Positions 49,735 through 58,465 of a stretch of 64,000 nt of DNA are shown in pieces (position 1 is the first letter of the stretch; every line of letters begins with the position of its first letter). Location of the stretch: NCBI RefSeq assembly GCF_027924405.1, contig NZ_AP026978.1, forward strand, positions 2,914,001-2,978,000, written 5' to 3'. The stretch comes from Nocardia sputorum. Lineage in GTDB: Bacteria; Actinomycetota; Actinomycetes; Mycobacteriales; Mycobacteriaceae. A model generated the notes under the pieces. It saw only the letters and a list, made by a program, of their open reading frames with translations. It ran no database searches and was not told the origin of the DNA. A program made the translations under genes and the position numbers.

Positions 49735-51834
49735 TCAGCGGGACGTCGGCTGATCCACCACGTCCGGATCCTGCAGCTCGGCGGCGAAGGTCCGCCAGGA
49801 CTTGGCCTCCGCGTGCTTGCCGAGCTGGTCGAGCAGATCGGCGAGTTCGGCGATGGCGCGCGGCTCGCGGCGGTCGGCGGCGGTGCGCCACCAGGATTCG
49901 GCTCCGACCGGATCGCCGCGGCGCAGGCGCACCATGCCCAGCTCGTAGGCGGCGCCGGCGTGTCCGGCCTCGGAAGCCTGGGCCCACAATCCGCACGCCT
50001 GTTCTTCCTCGCCCCGGCGGTACATCGCGACACCCAGGTCGTAGAGCGCACCGCGAAACCCGGGATCGCCCGACTGACTGGACTTGCTCGGGCGCGGGGC
50101 ATCGACCGTCGCGGATCGTTGGGCGCGCTGCGGAAAGCCGTCGGGAGCCGGTGCGGTGGAAACGTCGAGACTCGGCGGTGTCATCGGTGTACTCGCCGCG
50201 GGGCGGGTGTTCGCGACGGCCGGACCGGGTTCACGCGCGGGTGCGTCCGCTGCGGGTGGGTGCGAAACCTGTCCGCCGAGGGCGGACGCCGCAGGGGCGA
50301 GGTGCTGCTCCACCGGCGCGGCACGGGAATCGGGAGGCGAAGTCTCGGCTCGGGGTTGCGGGTGTGTGCCGGTGGGGTCGAATGCGTGATACGCGTCGGC
50401 CGCGGTCCAGGAATCCGTGACCAGCGGACTGGAATCGGTGCCCGGCTGCTCTGCCGGGGGTGGGGTAGCGGCAGACCCCGGGATAGCTTGCATGCCGTGC
50501 GGGTCTGCCGGTCCAGGCCTGGAATGCGAGGGCGAAGTCTCCGCCTGGGGTTGCGGGTGTCTGCCGGTGGGGTCGAGTGCGTGATACGCGTCCGCTGCGG
50601 TCCAGGGGTTTGCTGATAGCGGGTTGGATTCGGTGCGACCGGCATTCGGCACGGGCCGAGGCGGTGGCGAAAAGTCGGGGCCAGGCGGTGCGTCGCTGAT
50701 CGATAGGGCGGTGATGGAGCGTGCTGGGTCTTCGGGCGGATGCGTGTGCGCGACCGGCGGTCCGAACGTGCCGTACGAGTCCGCCGTCGATCTCTCGTGC
50801 GCGGTCCGGGGATGGTGATCGAATCTTCGGGAAGGTACTTCGGCCTGTGCGGACGGGACAAGCGGGGCCGGCGGAGGCGCGACGCGCTCCGCTTCGACCG
50901 GGGCGCCGGTGGCGAATGGGTCGGGCACATCGTGCGCGGCGTCCGTTGCGGAGTGTCCGGCGAACGGGCTCGGCGCTGCGAGTGTGTCGTTCGGAGCCCG
51001 GTCTCCGAGAACTGTGCGCGGAGTTTCCGGAACGGGCCGTGCTGCCCGAGACGACTGCACGTTCACGAAAAGGTTGCCGGAGTGTCGAGGCTGCGGGCTC
51101 TGGCTCAGTCGGCCGTTCACCGCACCCGCGGACGCGGACGGTTCGGCGGCAGGCCGCTCCGTCGGTGCCGCGGATGCGGTCACAGGCGAGCCGGCGTCGA
51201 TTCGCGGAACCGGCATGGTCGGCGCGGTGGGTGGACCCGCGGAAGCGGAGGAACGCGGGCCGAGCGGGCTCATGCCGATCGGAGCCCTCGCGGGCGCGGC
51301 GGGGGCCGGCGCCTCCGGCGGAAGGGGTGTGGGAGCGGTGGACAGCTCCACGACCAAGTTCGCGAAGTTCGGCGGTCCCTCGCCGATGCTGCACCACAGC
51401 ACGACGCGACCGTTGGGCTGGTGCTCGACGACGATGCCGTAGTTGCCCGCCCAGGACTTCTGTGTGCCGAATTCGTCCACCCAGACCGGGGTCAGGGTCA
51501 CCAGGGTCACCGGCGCGGTGGGCGTGACGGCGAAGCTGACGCCCGCGGCCAGCGCGTCGCTCCACGCGTCGACTCCGGCGAGCGAACGTCCGTGCAGGTC
51601 GAGATAGCCGTCGACGACCGACAGCCCCATCCCGAGCCCGCGCAGCCCGGCAGGCGGCGCCGCCGAGATCATCGTCAAGGCGACGGTGGTGGGGGCTGGG
51701 CCGACCTGCTCGGTGTACATCGGGTAGACCATGCTGCCGTGCCAGAGAATCGGATCCGCGCTCTGGTAACGCGCGGCCAGCGGCAGCTCTTCGGGCGTAT
51801 TCCGGGCAGCCCACGACGAATACCGCTCGTTCAC
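49735..51834 (-). CDS. Proline-rich protein with C-terminal TPR/Sel1-like repeats
   Basis: A 699-residue protein in three parts. Residues ~1-165 form an unfamiliar globular domain (RYSSWAARNTPEELPLAARYQ, TLTPVWVDEFGTQKSWAGNYGIVVEHQ). Residues ~165-580 are a Pro/Ala/Ser-rich disordered linker with a duplicated ~25-residue unit (WTAADAYHALDPTG). The last ~110 residues hold helical TPR/Sel1-like repeats (ALYDLGVAMYRRGEEEQACGLW, AAYELGMVRLRRGDPVGAESWW). GTG 51834 begins the protein-like region. There is no signal peptide. It lies next to a membrane Ser/Thr kinase on the same strand and could be its substrate or partner; that is inference. Confidence 0.72.
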   Translation of the reverse strand: MNERYSSWAARNTPEELPLAARYQSADPILWHGSMVYPMYTEQVGPAPTTVALTMISAAPPAGLRGLGMGLSVVDGYLDLHGRSLAGVDAWSDALAAGVSFAVTPTAPVTLVTLTPVWVDEFGTQKSWAGNYGIVVEHQPNGRVVLWCSIGEGPPNFANLVVELSTAPTPLPPEAPAPAAPARAPIGMSPLGPRSSASAGPPTAPTMPVPRIDAGSPVTASAAPTERPAAEPSASAGAVNGRLSQSPQPRHSGNLFVNVQSSRAARPVPETPRTVLGDRAPNDTLAAPSPFAGHSATDAAHDVPDPFATGAPVEAERVAPPPAPLVPSAQAEVPSRRFDHHPRTAHERSTADSYGTFGPPVAHTHPPEDPARSITALSISDAPPGPDFSPPPRPVPNAGRTESNPLSANPWTAADAYHALDPTGRHPQPQAETSPSHSRPGPADPHGMQAIPGSAATPPPAEQPGTDSSPLVTDSWTAADAYHAFDPTGTHPQPRAETSPPDSRAAPVEQHLAPAASALGGQVSHPPAADAPAREPGPAVANTRPAASTPMTPPSLDVSTAPAPDGFPQRAQRSATVDAPRPSKSSQSGDPGFRGALYDLGVAMYRRGEEEQACGLWAQASEAGHAGAAYELGMVRLRRGDPVGAESWWRTAADRREPRAIAELADLLDQLGKHAEAKSWRTFAAELQDPDVVDQPTSR
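50336..50606 (-). repeat. Internal ~75-bp direct repeat in the proline-rich gene
   Basis: Segments 50336-50411 and 50531-50606 are near-identical, 195 bp (65 codons) apart and in the same frame. Each encodes a WTAADAYHA(L/F)DPTG...HPQP(Q/R)AETSP unit. Confidence 0.75.
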
Positions 51835-52054
51835 TGTCGCGCGCCTGCCTTTCCACCCGATCCCTGCCGCCGCCCCCGCGCCGGGCAGCGGGGTATACCG
51901 TACTCGCCGCGAACCGGAACTGCGCCGCAATCCCCTGGCGGTAGGTAACGCCCCGAGCGCCAACGCTACCGGGGGGTTCGTCCCATTTCCCAATGCTGCA
52001 CAGTGGCGTGTCCGGCCGCGCGGCCGGTACGTCAGCGACCGGCGCCGCTCCGGG

Positions 52055-54310
52055 CTACCGATGTCCGGCGGCGAGGCGTCCCAGTGCGGCCAAATCCTTT
52101 TCCAGCGTCCGGAACAGCCAGTACACGCCGACGAACGCCGCCGCGCTACCGGCGCAGAGCACGCGCAGCGGCACGATGACGGCGGGGATGTCCTCCGGTG
52201 GGATGAACGTCGCCCCCACGACGCCCAGCAGCGGCACAGCGGCCGCGACGGCGAGGAAGTACGTGCTGTCGGCGTCGAGCTGCCGCAGGCGACGCGCGTC
52301 CTCGGCGCCGAGCCCGCCATGGGGAAGGAACATCGGGTACAGCGACCGCAACGCGTAGAAGGTCACCAAGAAATAGGGATACGCCATCGCGATGGCGCCG
52401 CAGACGATCTGGGTGAGGAAGAAGTGCACGTAGGACGCCGCGGTGATCTGATTGCCGGACACCCGCACCGACACCGGGACAGCCACGCCCGCGATGGCCC
52501 AGAGCGCGAAGCACGTGAGGACGTTGCGTCTGCCCAGCCGCAGGGTGTCGGCCCTGGCCCGCGCCAGGGTCGCCGAGTCGTACGAGCGCCCCTCGCGCAG
52601 CCCGCGCGCGATCGACCAGAGCCCCGCCAGAAGCAGGTTGGTCGCCACGAAGCCGATCAGGAAGCACACGGCGTAGGTCGCCAGCGCGATCTGGTCGAAA
52701 CGGTGCTGGGCCTGCGCGTCGAGTTTGTCGATGATCAGGGTGCGATTGTGGTTGTAGCTGTAGAGGATCGCGAGCGCATTGGGCACGCCGACGGCCAGGG
52801 CCATGATCGGGTGTCTCAGCGTGCGAGCGCGCAACCGCCAGCTGCCGGGCGGCGGATCGACGAGGTCGCGGGCGCGGGCGTCGAGACAGACCGCCAGCTG
52901 CTGGGCCATGTCGGCGCCGGACGACCACCGTTCGGCGGGGTTCGGATGGAGCGCACGGACGAGGGCACGCTGCAACGCCTCGGGGCAGTCCGGGGGCAGA
53001 TCCGAGTAGGGCAGGGCGCGGGGGCTGTGGGATCGGCGCCGGAGCATGGCGTCCAGGGCGGTGCGGTCGCCCCCGGCGGCCGCGTCGTCGTCGAACGGTT
53101 TGCGGCCGGTGAGCAGTTCCCAGAGCACGACCGCGAGGGCGAAAAGATCGCTGCGAGTGTCCAGATCCTCGGCGGTGGCGGGCAAATCCGGATGCACCGC
53201 GGCGAGCTGCTCGGGCGACATGTACGCCAGCGAGCCGCCGAAGTAGGCCAGCGGGCTGTCCCCGGCGACGTTGCCGCTGAAACTGATATTGAAATCGGCC
53301 AGCTTGGGCACGCCGTCGGCGGTGAGCAGCACGTTGGCGGGCTTGACGTCGCGGTGCAGCACACCGGCCCGCCCCGCGTAATCGAGCGCTTCGGCCAAGC
53401 GCCGCCCCAGCCATGCCACGGTCTCCGGCCACGTCAGCCCGGCCAGCTCGGCCCGCTGCGGCGATTCACTGGGTTGGATCTCACCTTTCGCGGCGAGTAC
53501 GCCGTCGATGACGTCGAGCAGCATGGCTCCGCCGCGCTGGGCCTGCGGTGTCGCGCGGACGCGTTCGAGCACCGTGAACAGCGTCCCTCCCGGCACGTAC
53601 TGCATGTACAGCAGGCGCAGTTTCCGGTCCGCCAGCACGCGCTGGTCGAACACCCGCACGATGTAGTCGTGGTCGAGCTGAGCCAGGGTCTGGGGCTCGG
53701 CGCCTTTGTCGCGCGAGATCTTCACCGCGACCAACCGCTGCATCGACCGCTGCCGCGCCAGGAAGACCCGGGCGAACGCGCCGCGGCCGAGGCCGGTCAT
53801 CAGGTCGAAGTCGTCGATCCGCTGGCCGGCCGCGAGGTCGTCCAGGTTCGCCGGTTCGGGGGCGACCGTCATCAGCGTGCTGTGGTAGTCGTCGGTCGCG
53901 AGCATTTCCGACAGCTGGTCGGCCTGGTCGGGGTAGGCGGCGGTGTACTCGGCGACGTCGACCGTGCCGCCCGCCTGCCTGCGGACGTGGAACTCCTCGT
54001 AGATCAGATCCGGCGGGAGCGGCCAGGTGCGCAGTTCCGGCAGTTCGGCGGCGTAGTCGGCCAGCCGTTTGGGAGCGGCTCCACGGCCCCACCGGTTGGC
54101 CAGATCGACCTTGATCAGTTCGATCAGCGACACTCGGCGGATGGCGGGGGAGTCCGGAAGATAGTCGGCCAGATCCGGGGGAGTCGCCGCCGTCCGCCAG
54201 GCGTCGGCGAAGCGCTCGACCACGTCGGCGATTCCGGTGCCCCGCGCTTCGATCGGCGATCGGTCCGCTGCGACCGTCGCCCCCGGAACCGGCGGGGCGG
54301 GGTGCGCCAT
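52055..54310 (-). CDS. Membrane Ser/Thr protein kinase
   Basis: A 751-residue protein. Residues ~1-155 form an N-terminal region seen in kinases of this type (DLADYLPDSPAIRRVSLIELIKVD). The kinase domain (~165-480) has the Gly loop GLGRGAFARVFLARQ, Lys in LVAVKISRD, catalytic HRDVKPANVLL and ADFNIS in place of the usual DFG. The last ~250 residues carry about five to six membrane helices and no PASTA domain. The DFN variant keeps the metal-binding Asp. It ends 220 bp before the proline-rich gene. Confidence 0.87.
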   Translation of the reverse strand: MAHPAPPVPGATVAADRSPIEARGTGIADVVERFADAWRTAATPPDLADYLPDSPAIRRVSLIELIKVDLANRWGRGAAPKRLADYAAELPELRTWPLPPDLIYEEFHVRRQAGGTVDVAEYTAAYPDQADQLSEMLATDDYHSTLMTVAPEPANLDDLAAGQRIDDFDLMTGLGRGAFARVFLARQRSMQRLVAVKISRDKGAEPQTLAQLDHDYIVRVFDQRVLADRKLRLLYMQYVPGGTLFTVLERVRATPQAQRGGAMLLDVIDGVLAAKGEIQPSESPQRAELAGLTWPETVAWLGRRLAEALDYAGRAGVLHRDVKPANVLLTADGVPKLADFNISFSGNVAGDSPLAYFGGSLAYMSPEQLAAVHPDLPATAEDLDTRSDLFALAVVLWELLTGRKPFDDDAAAGGDRTALDAMLRRRSHSPRALPYSDLPPDCPEALQRALVRALHPNPAERWSSGADMAQQLAVCLDARARDLVDPPPGSWRLRARTLRHPIMALAVGVPNALAILYSYNHNRTLIIDKLDAQAQHRFDQIALATYAVCFLIGFVATNLLLAGLWSIARGLREGRSYDSATLARARADTLRLGRRNVLTCFALWAIAGVAVPVSVRVSGNQITAASYVHFFLTQIVCGAIAMAYPYFLVTFYALRSLYPMFLPHGGLGAEDARRLRQLDADSTYFLAVAAAVPLLGVVGATFIPPEDIPAVIVPLRVLCAGSAAAFVGVYWLFRTLEKDLAALGRLAAGHR

Positions 54311-54384
54311 GGGGGCATCGTATCGACCGGAGGCCCTTCCGCGGAACGGCGCCCAGTCGACCAAGCGCTTGCTACGCTCGATCG

Positions 54385-55467
54385 ATGATCTCCACGGTGG
54401 TCTGGGGCACCGGCAATGTCGGCCGGGCGGCCATCCGGGCCGTCGACGCCCACCCGGCGCTGCGTTTGGCCGGGGTGCTCGTGCACGATCCGGCGAAGGT
54501 CGGCCGTGACGCGGGTGAACTCGCCGGGCTCGACCGCGAACTCGGCGTCGCCGCCACCGACGACGTAGGCGGGATTCTCGACGCCCGCCCGGAAGCGATC
54601 GTCTACGCGGCCTCCGGTGATATCCGGCCCGACGACGCCCTCGCCGACATCGTGCGGGCGCTACGCGCGGGCGCGGTGGTCGTCACGCCGGCGCTCTACG
54701 CGCTCTACGACCCGCGCAACGCACCGCCCGAGATCCGCGACCCGGTGCTGGCCGCGATCGCCGAGGGCGGCGGCTCGTTGTTCGTCTCCGGCATCGACCC
54801 CGGATGGGGCAACGACGTGCTGCCCCTCCTGATCAGCGGGCTCGGCAGCACGGTGGAGTCGATCCGCTGCCAGGAGATCTTCGACTACTCCACCTACGAC
54901 CAGCCGGACTCGGTGCGCTACCTGGTCGGCATGGGGCAGCCGATGGACTATCCGCCGCCGATGCTCGCGCCGTCGGTGCCGACCATGGTGTGGGGCGGGC
55001 AGATCCGGCTCATGGCGCGGGCGCTCGGTGTGGAACTCGACGAGATCCGCGAGACGCTGGACCGGCGCGCCTTGGAGGTCGCCGTCACCACGACGTCCAT
55101 GGGCGAGTTCGCGGCGGGTACCCAGGGCGCCGTGCGCTTCGAAGTCCAGGGCATCGTCGACGGACAACCGCGTCTGGTCATCGAGCACGTCACGCGCATC
55201 CATCCGTCGTGCGCACCTGATTGGCCCGCGCCGGCCGACGGCGGCGCGGGCGCGCACCGCGTGATCATCGAAGGTCACCCGCGCATCGAGGTGACCGTCG
55301 AGGCGACCGACGAACACGGCAACCGCTCCGCGGGCGGCAACGCCACGGCCGTCGGCCGCCTGGTCGGCGCCATCGACTGGCTGGTAGCGGCGAAACCCGG
55401 ACTCTACGACGCACTGGACGTCCCGCTGCGTCCCGCGGTCGGCAAACTCGGAAGGAAGCACCCATGA
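54385..55467 (+). CDS. DapB-like NAD(P)H-dependent dehydrogenase
   Basis: A 360-residue protein of the dihydrodipicolinate-reductase/2,4-diaminopentanoate-dehydrogenase-like family. VVWGTGNVGRAAIRAV is the Rossmann motif; ALVVTPA-like AVVVTPALYALYDPRN and FVSGIDPGWGNDVLPLLISGLG follow. In actinobacteria these enzymes are common next to lipid or steroid catabolism genes, with unknown substrate. TACGCT (54372-54377) lies seven bases before the ATG with no Shine-Dalgarno, suggesting a leaderless mRNA. It overlaps the decarboxylase-like gene by four bases. Confidence 0.82.
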   Translation: MISTVVWGTGNVGRAAIRAVDAHPALRLAGVLVHDPAKVGRDAGELAGLDRELGVAATDDVGGILDARPEAIVYAASGDIRPDDALADIVRALRAGAVVVTPALYALYDPRNAPPEIRDPVLAAIAEGGGSLFVSGIDPGWGNDVLPLLISGLGSTVESIRCQEIFDYSTYDQPDSVRYLVGMGQPMDYPPPMLAPSVPTMVWGGQIRLMARALGVELDEIRETLDRRALEVAVTTTSMGEFAAGTQGAVRFEVQGIVDGQPRLVIEHVTRIHPSCAPDWPAPADGGAGAHRVIIEGHPRIEVTVEATDEHGNRSAGGNATAVGRLVGAIDWLVAAKPGLYDALDVPLRPAVGKLGRKHP

Positions 55468-55952
55468 TCATCGACGTTCCCGAGGGCAAGGATCCGATCG
55501 GCTACGTCTGGGGCGAAATGGTGCCCGGCATCGGCGTCGCCGCCTCGAACTTCTCACTGTCGGTCTACTCGCACAGCACGCTCGGCCTGCGCGAGTTCGA
55601 GGCGGCCCGGCTGCGCATCGCGCAGATCAACGGTTGCCTGTTCTGCATGGACTGGCGCACCGAACGTGACGGGGCGAAGGTCGAACCGGAATTCGCCGAG
55701 GCAGTCACCGAGTGGCGCACCACCGACGCCTTCGATGAACGCACCCGGCTCGCCGCCGAATACGCCGAACGCTACGCCACCGACCACCACAATCTCGACG
55801 ACGAATTCTGGAGCCGGATGTTCGCCCACTACAGCCAGGCGGAAGTGGTCGAACTGAGCATGAGCATCGGCTCCTGGCTGGCGTTCGGCCGACTGAATCA
55901 CGTCCTCGGATTGGATTCGGTCTGCGTGCTGCCCGGCCATTCCGCCGGTTGA
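55464..55952 (+). CDS. Carboxymuconolactone decarboxylase / AhpD-like protein
   Basis: A 162-residue helical protein. The AhpD-like core is LREFEAARLRIAQINGCLFCMDWRTE, with the CxxC redox pair in GCLFCMD, and ELSMSIGSWLAFGRLNHVLGLD. The CxxC suggests a peroxidase- or thiol-type role rather than a true decarboxylase. It is translationally coupled (ATGA) to the DapB-like gene, so the two probably act in one pathway. Confidence 0.83.
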   Translation: MIIDVPEGKDPIGYVWGEMVPGIGVAASNFSLSVYSHSTLGLREFEAARLRIAQINGCLFCMDWRTERDGAKVEPEFAEAVTEWRTTDAFDERTRLAAEYAERYATDHHNLDDEFWSRMFAHYSQAEVVELSMSIGSWLAFGRLNHVLGLDSVCVLPGHSAG

Positions 55953-55965
55953 CGAATCGCGGGAG

Positions 55966-56673
55966 TTACCTCGGAATTCTCGAAACCCACGCGGGCTGCC
56001 CGTCGACCAAGCCCAGTTCGAACTCGTCGGGAGCGTCGAGCACGGCGCCGAGTTGGCGAAGCGCTCGATCGGCGGAGATCTCCGCGGGGAAACGGATGTA
56101 TTCGAGGGTGGCGCCGGATATCCGAGCCCGGAATCGGTACCGGAATTCGCCCTGCCCCGCGTAGGTCAGCGCGATGCGGCCCTGCCAGTCGATGTCGTGC
56201 CTGCCGTCGGGGCGGCGGGTGAAGAACACTTCCTGGTCGGCGACCGAGTCGTGCCCGAGCAGATAGATGTTGAACGCCAGGCATTCGACGTCGTCGGCGT
56301 GCGCGAGGGGCAGCGGATCGACCGTGAGACGTTGCGGTTGTTCGGATTTCAGCAGGAAGGGACGGCCGGGTGCGGCGGCGCGCAGCCCGGTGGCGTCGTC
56401 CTCACCCCAGTACGTGGACGACAGCGTGCAGCTGTGATAGTTCTGCCAGACGATCGGCGACAGCCAGTCCTCGCAGGTCTCCTCGCCGCCGGCGGGATCG
56501 CGTTCGGCGTCGTACGCCGCGGAACGCAGGTGCAGATCGAACCACAGGCCGCCGGCCTGGTCCATGCGGCCGGTCCACGCGAACTCTTCGATCGCGTGCC
56601 CTTCCGGCCACGGATTGCCCGGGAACACAATTCTCCCGGCGGGCGAGAAACGCACCAGGTCGGTCCTTTCCAT
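55966..56673 (-). CDS. Hypothetical 235-residue protein
   Basis: A soluble protein rich in Trp and Asp: IVFPGNPWPEGHAIEEFAWTGR, LWFDLHLRSAAYDAERD, SPIVWQNYHSCTLSSTYWGED, then a beta-rich half (VECLAFNIYLLGHDSVADQEVFF, IALTYAGQGEFRYRF). The end has FELGLVDGQPAWVSRIPR. I do not recognise the family. It has no signal peptide or membrane helix. It is convergent with the AhpD-like gene and lies downstream of an amino-acid permease on its strand. Confidence 0.72.
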   Translation of the reverse strand: MERTDLVRFSPAGRIVFPGNPWPEGHAIEEFAWTGRMDQAGGLWFDLHLRSAAYDAERDPAGGEETCEDWLSPIVWQNYHSCTLSSTYWGEDDATGLRAAAPGRPFLLKSEQPQRLTVDPLPLAHADDVECLAFNIYLLGHDSVADQEVFFTRRPDGRHDIDWQGRIALTYAGQGEFRYRFRARISGATLEYIRFPAEISADRALRQLGAVLDAPDEFELGLVDGQPAWVSRIPR

Positions 56674-56750
56674 CCGACACACCCTAGCGACCGAGGCCGA
56701 CAAACTCGACATGCCAGAACCGGGAAGCCGCGCCCGGCCGCGTTCGCGCT

Positions 56751-58313
56751 TCAGGCTTCGGCCGGTGCCTGTTCTTCCGGCTGGTCGGCGGGTGGCTCGT
56801 CCACCGTCCGCTTCGGCCCGGTGAACCAGGTCCGGGCCGAGACCAGCCACCAGATGCCGATCGCGCCCACCACGCCGACCAGCGTGATCGGCGCGTAATT
56901 CACGGTGGTCCAGGTGAATTCGCTGTGCCACGGGTATCCGCGGGCGTCGGTGGGCAGAATGAACAGCACGCTGATCAGCGCGATCCACAGGAGCGCGATG
57001 ACCCCGATCGGGCGGTACCACGCACCCAGTCGCCACGGGCCGGTGCGGAAGCGAGCCCCGTGCCGCTGCCGCAGCAGAATCGGAATGCCATAGGCGATAT
57101 AGAGCCCGATGGTCGCGATCGAGGTGGCCGCGGCGTAGGCGGTCGGTGCGTTCGCCGGGGGCACCAGCATCGACGGAATCAGCAACACGAACGCGAAGAA
57201 CGAGATGAACAGCACGGCGTGCACCGGCACCTTCCGCGCGGAAAGCCGCGACCAGAATCTCGATCCGGGCACCGCGCCGTCGCGCGCGAAGGCGAACAGC
57301 ATCCGCGAGGCGGAGGTCACCGAGGCATACCCGCAGAACAATTGCGCGACCGCCGCGATGATCAGCAGCAGCCCCGACCAGAACCCGTTCAACGAGTTCT
57401 CCAGGATATAGATCACGGGGTAACCGCTGTTCTTGCCGGGATCCAGCGCGTCGTCCAGATCCGGAATGGCGAACGTCACCGCCATGATGAGCAGATAACC
57501 GGCGATCGCCGACACGACGATCGTGTTGATGATGCCTTTGGCCGCCATCCGCGATGCGTCGTGCGTTTCCTCCGACATGTGCGCGGACGCGTCGTAGCCG
57601 GTGAACGTGTATTGCGCGTGCAGCAGGCCGAGCAGGAAACTGAACGCGACCCCGCCGAATCCGATCGCGCTGTTGTCGACCGTCTCGGTGAAGACGAATT
57701 CGGCACTCTGGTGGTGTCGCGCGCCGAACCCGAGGACCAGCACGAAGATCGCCACGCCGCCGACGTGCCACCACGCGGAAACGTTGTTGATCACCGCCGA
57801 CAGATGGGGACCGAGCACGTTCAGGACGGCGTGCAGCACGAGTACGGCGGCGAAGACCAGGAAGATCGCGGTGCGGTCGGTGCCGATGTCGATCCCGACG
57901 ACGTTCAGCACGACGGTGGTGAAGATGGCCGCGCCGTAATCGATCGCCGCGGTGACGGCGATCTGTCCGATCAAGTTGAACCATCCGGTGAACCAGCCCC
58001 ACACCGGACCGCCCAGCTCGGCGGCCCACCAGTACAGCCCGCCGGAGGTCGGATAAGCGGAGGCCAACTCGGCCATGGCGAGTCCCACGAACAGCACCAT
58101 GACCGAGACCAGCGGCCACCCCCAGGCCATCGTGATCGGGCCGCCATTGGCCAAACCTATGCCGTAACTGGCCAATCCGCCGGTCAAGATGGACACGATG
58201 GTGAAACTGATGGCGAAATTGGAGAAACCCGACCAGGACCTGGCCAGTTCTTGTTTGTAGCCCAGTTCGGCGAGCCGACGTTCGTCGTCGGAAGGGGTTC
58301 GGGTGTCGGTCAT
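56751..58313 (-). CDS. APC-superfamily amino acid permease (ACT/GABA-like)
   Basis: A 520-residue membrane protein with about 12 helices. The N-terminus has LAELGYKQELARSWSGFSNFAISFTIVSILTGG, in pieces, the signature of the amino acid/choline transporter branch. AELASAYPTSGGLYWWAAELGG and FTGYDASAHMSEETHDASRMA are further family markers. Substrates in this branch include GABA, choline and some amino acids. GGGAG precedes ATG 58313; in-frame sequence further upstream is not needed. Confidence 0.88.
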   Translation of the reverse strand: MTDTRTPSDDERRLAELGYKQELARSWSGFSNFAISFTIVSILTGGLASYGIGLANGGPITMAWGWPLVSVMVLFVGLAMAELASAYPTSGGLYWWAAELGGPVWGWFTGWFNLIGQIAVTAAIDYGAAIFTTVVLNVVGIDIGTDRTAIFLVFAAVLVLHAVLNVLGPHLSAVINNVSAWWHVGGVAIFVLVLGFGARHHQSAEFVFTETVDNSAIGFGGVAFSFLLGLLHAQYTFTGYDASAHMSEETHDASRMAAKGIINTIVVSAIAGYLLIMAVTFAIPDLDDALDPGKNSGYPVIYILENSLNGFWSGLLLIIAAVAQLFCGYASVTSASRMLFAFARDGAVPGSRFWSRLSARKVPVHAVLFISFFAFVLLIPSMLVPPANAPTAYAAATSIATIGLYIAYGIPILLRQRHGARFRTGPWRLGAWYRPIGVIALLWIALISVLFILPTDARGYPWHSEFTWTTVNYAPITLVGVVGAIGIWWLVSARTWFTGPKRTVDEPPADQPEEQAPAEA

Positions 58314-58465
58314 GTCGTGCTCCCGGGTGAAAACGCTGCCCTCATACCGCGTTTGCCAGAAGATCAGTGTGAAGTACCGATCGGTCAACCGCAGCCCAAC
58401 CAGCAAATCCATGGAACGACGGGTCCCGCCCCCGGGCAGGGGACGCCGAACGTAGCGTGGGGACC

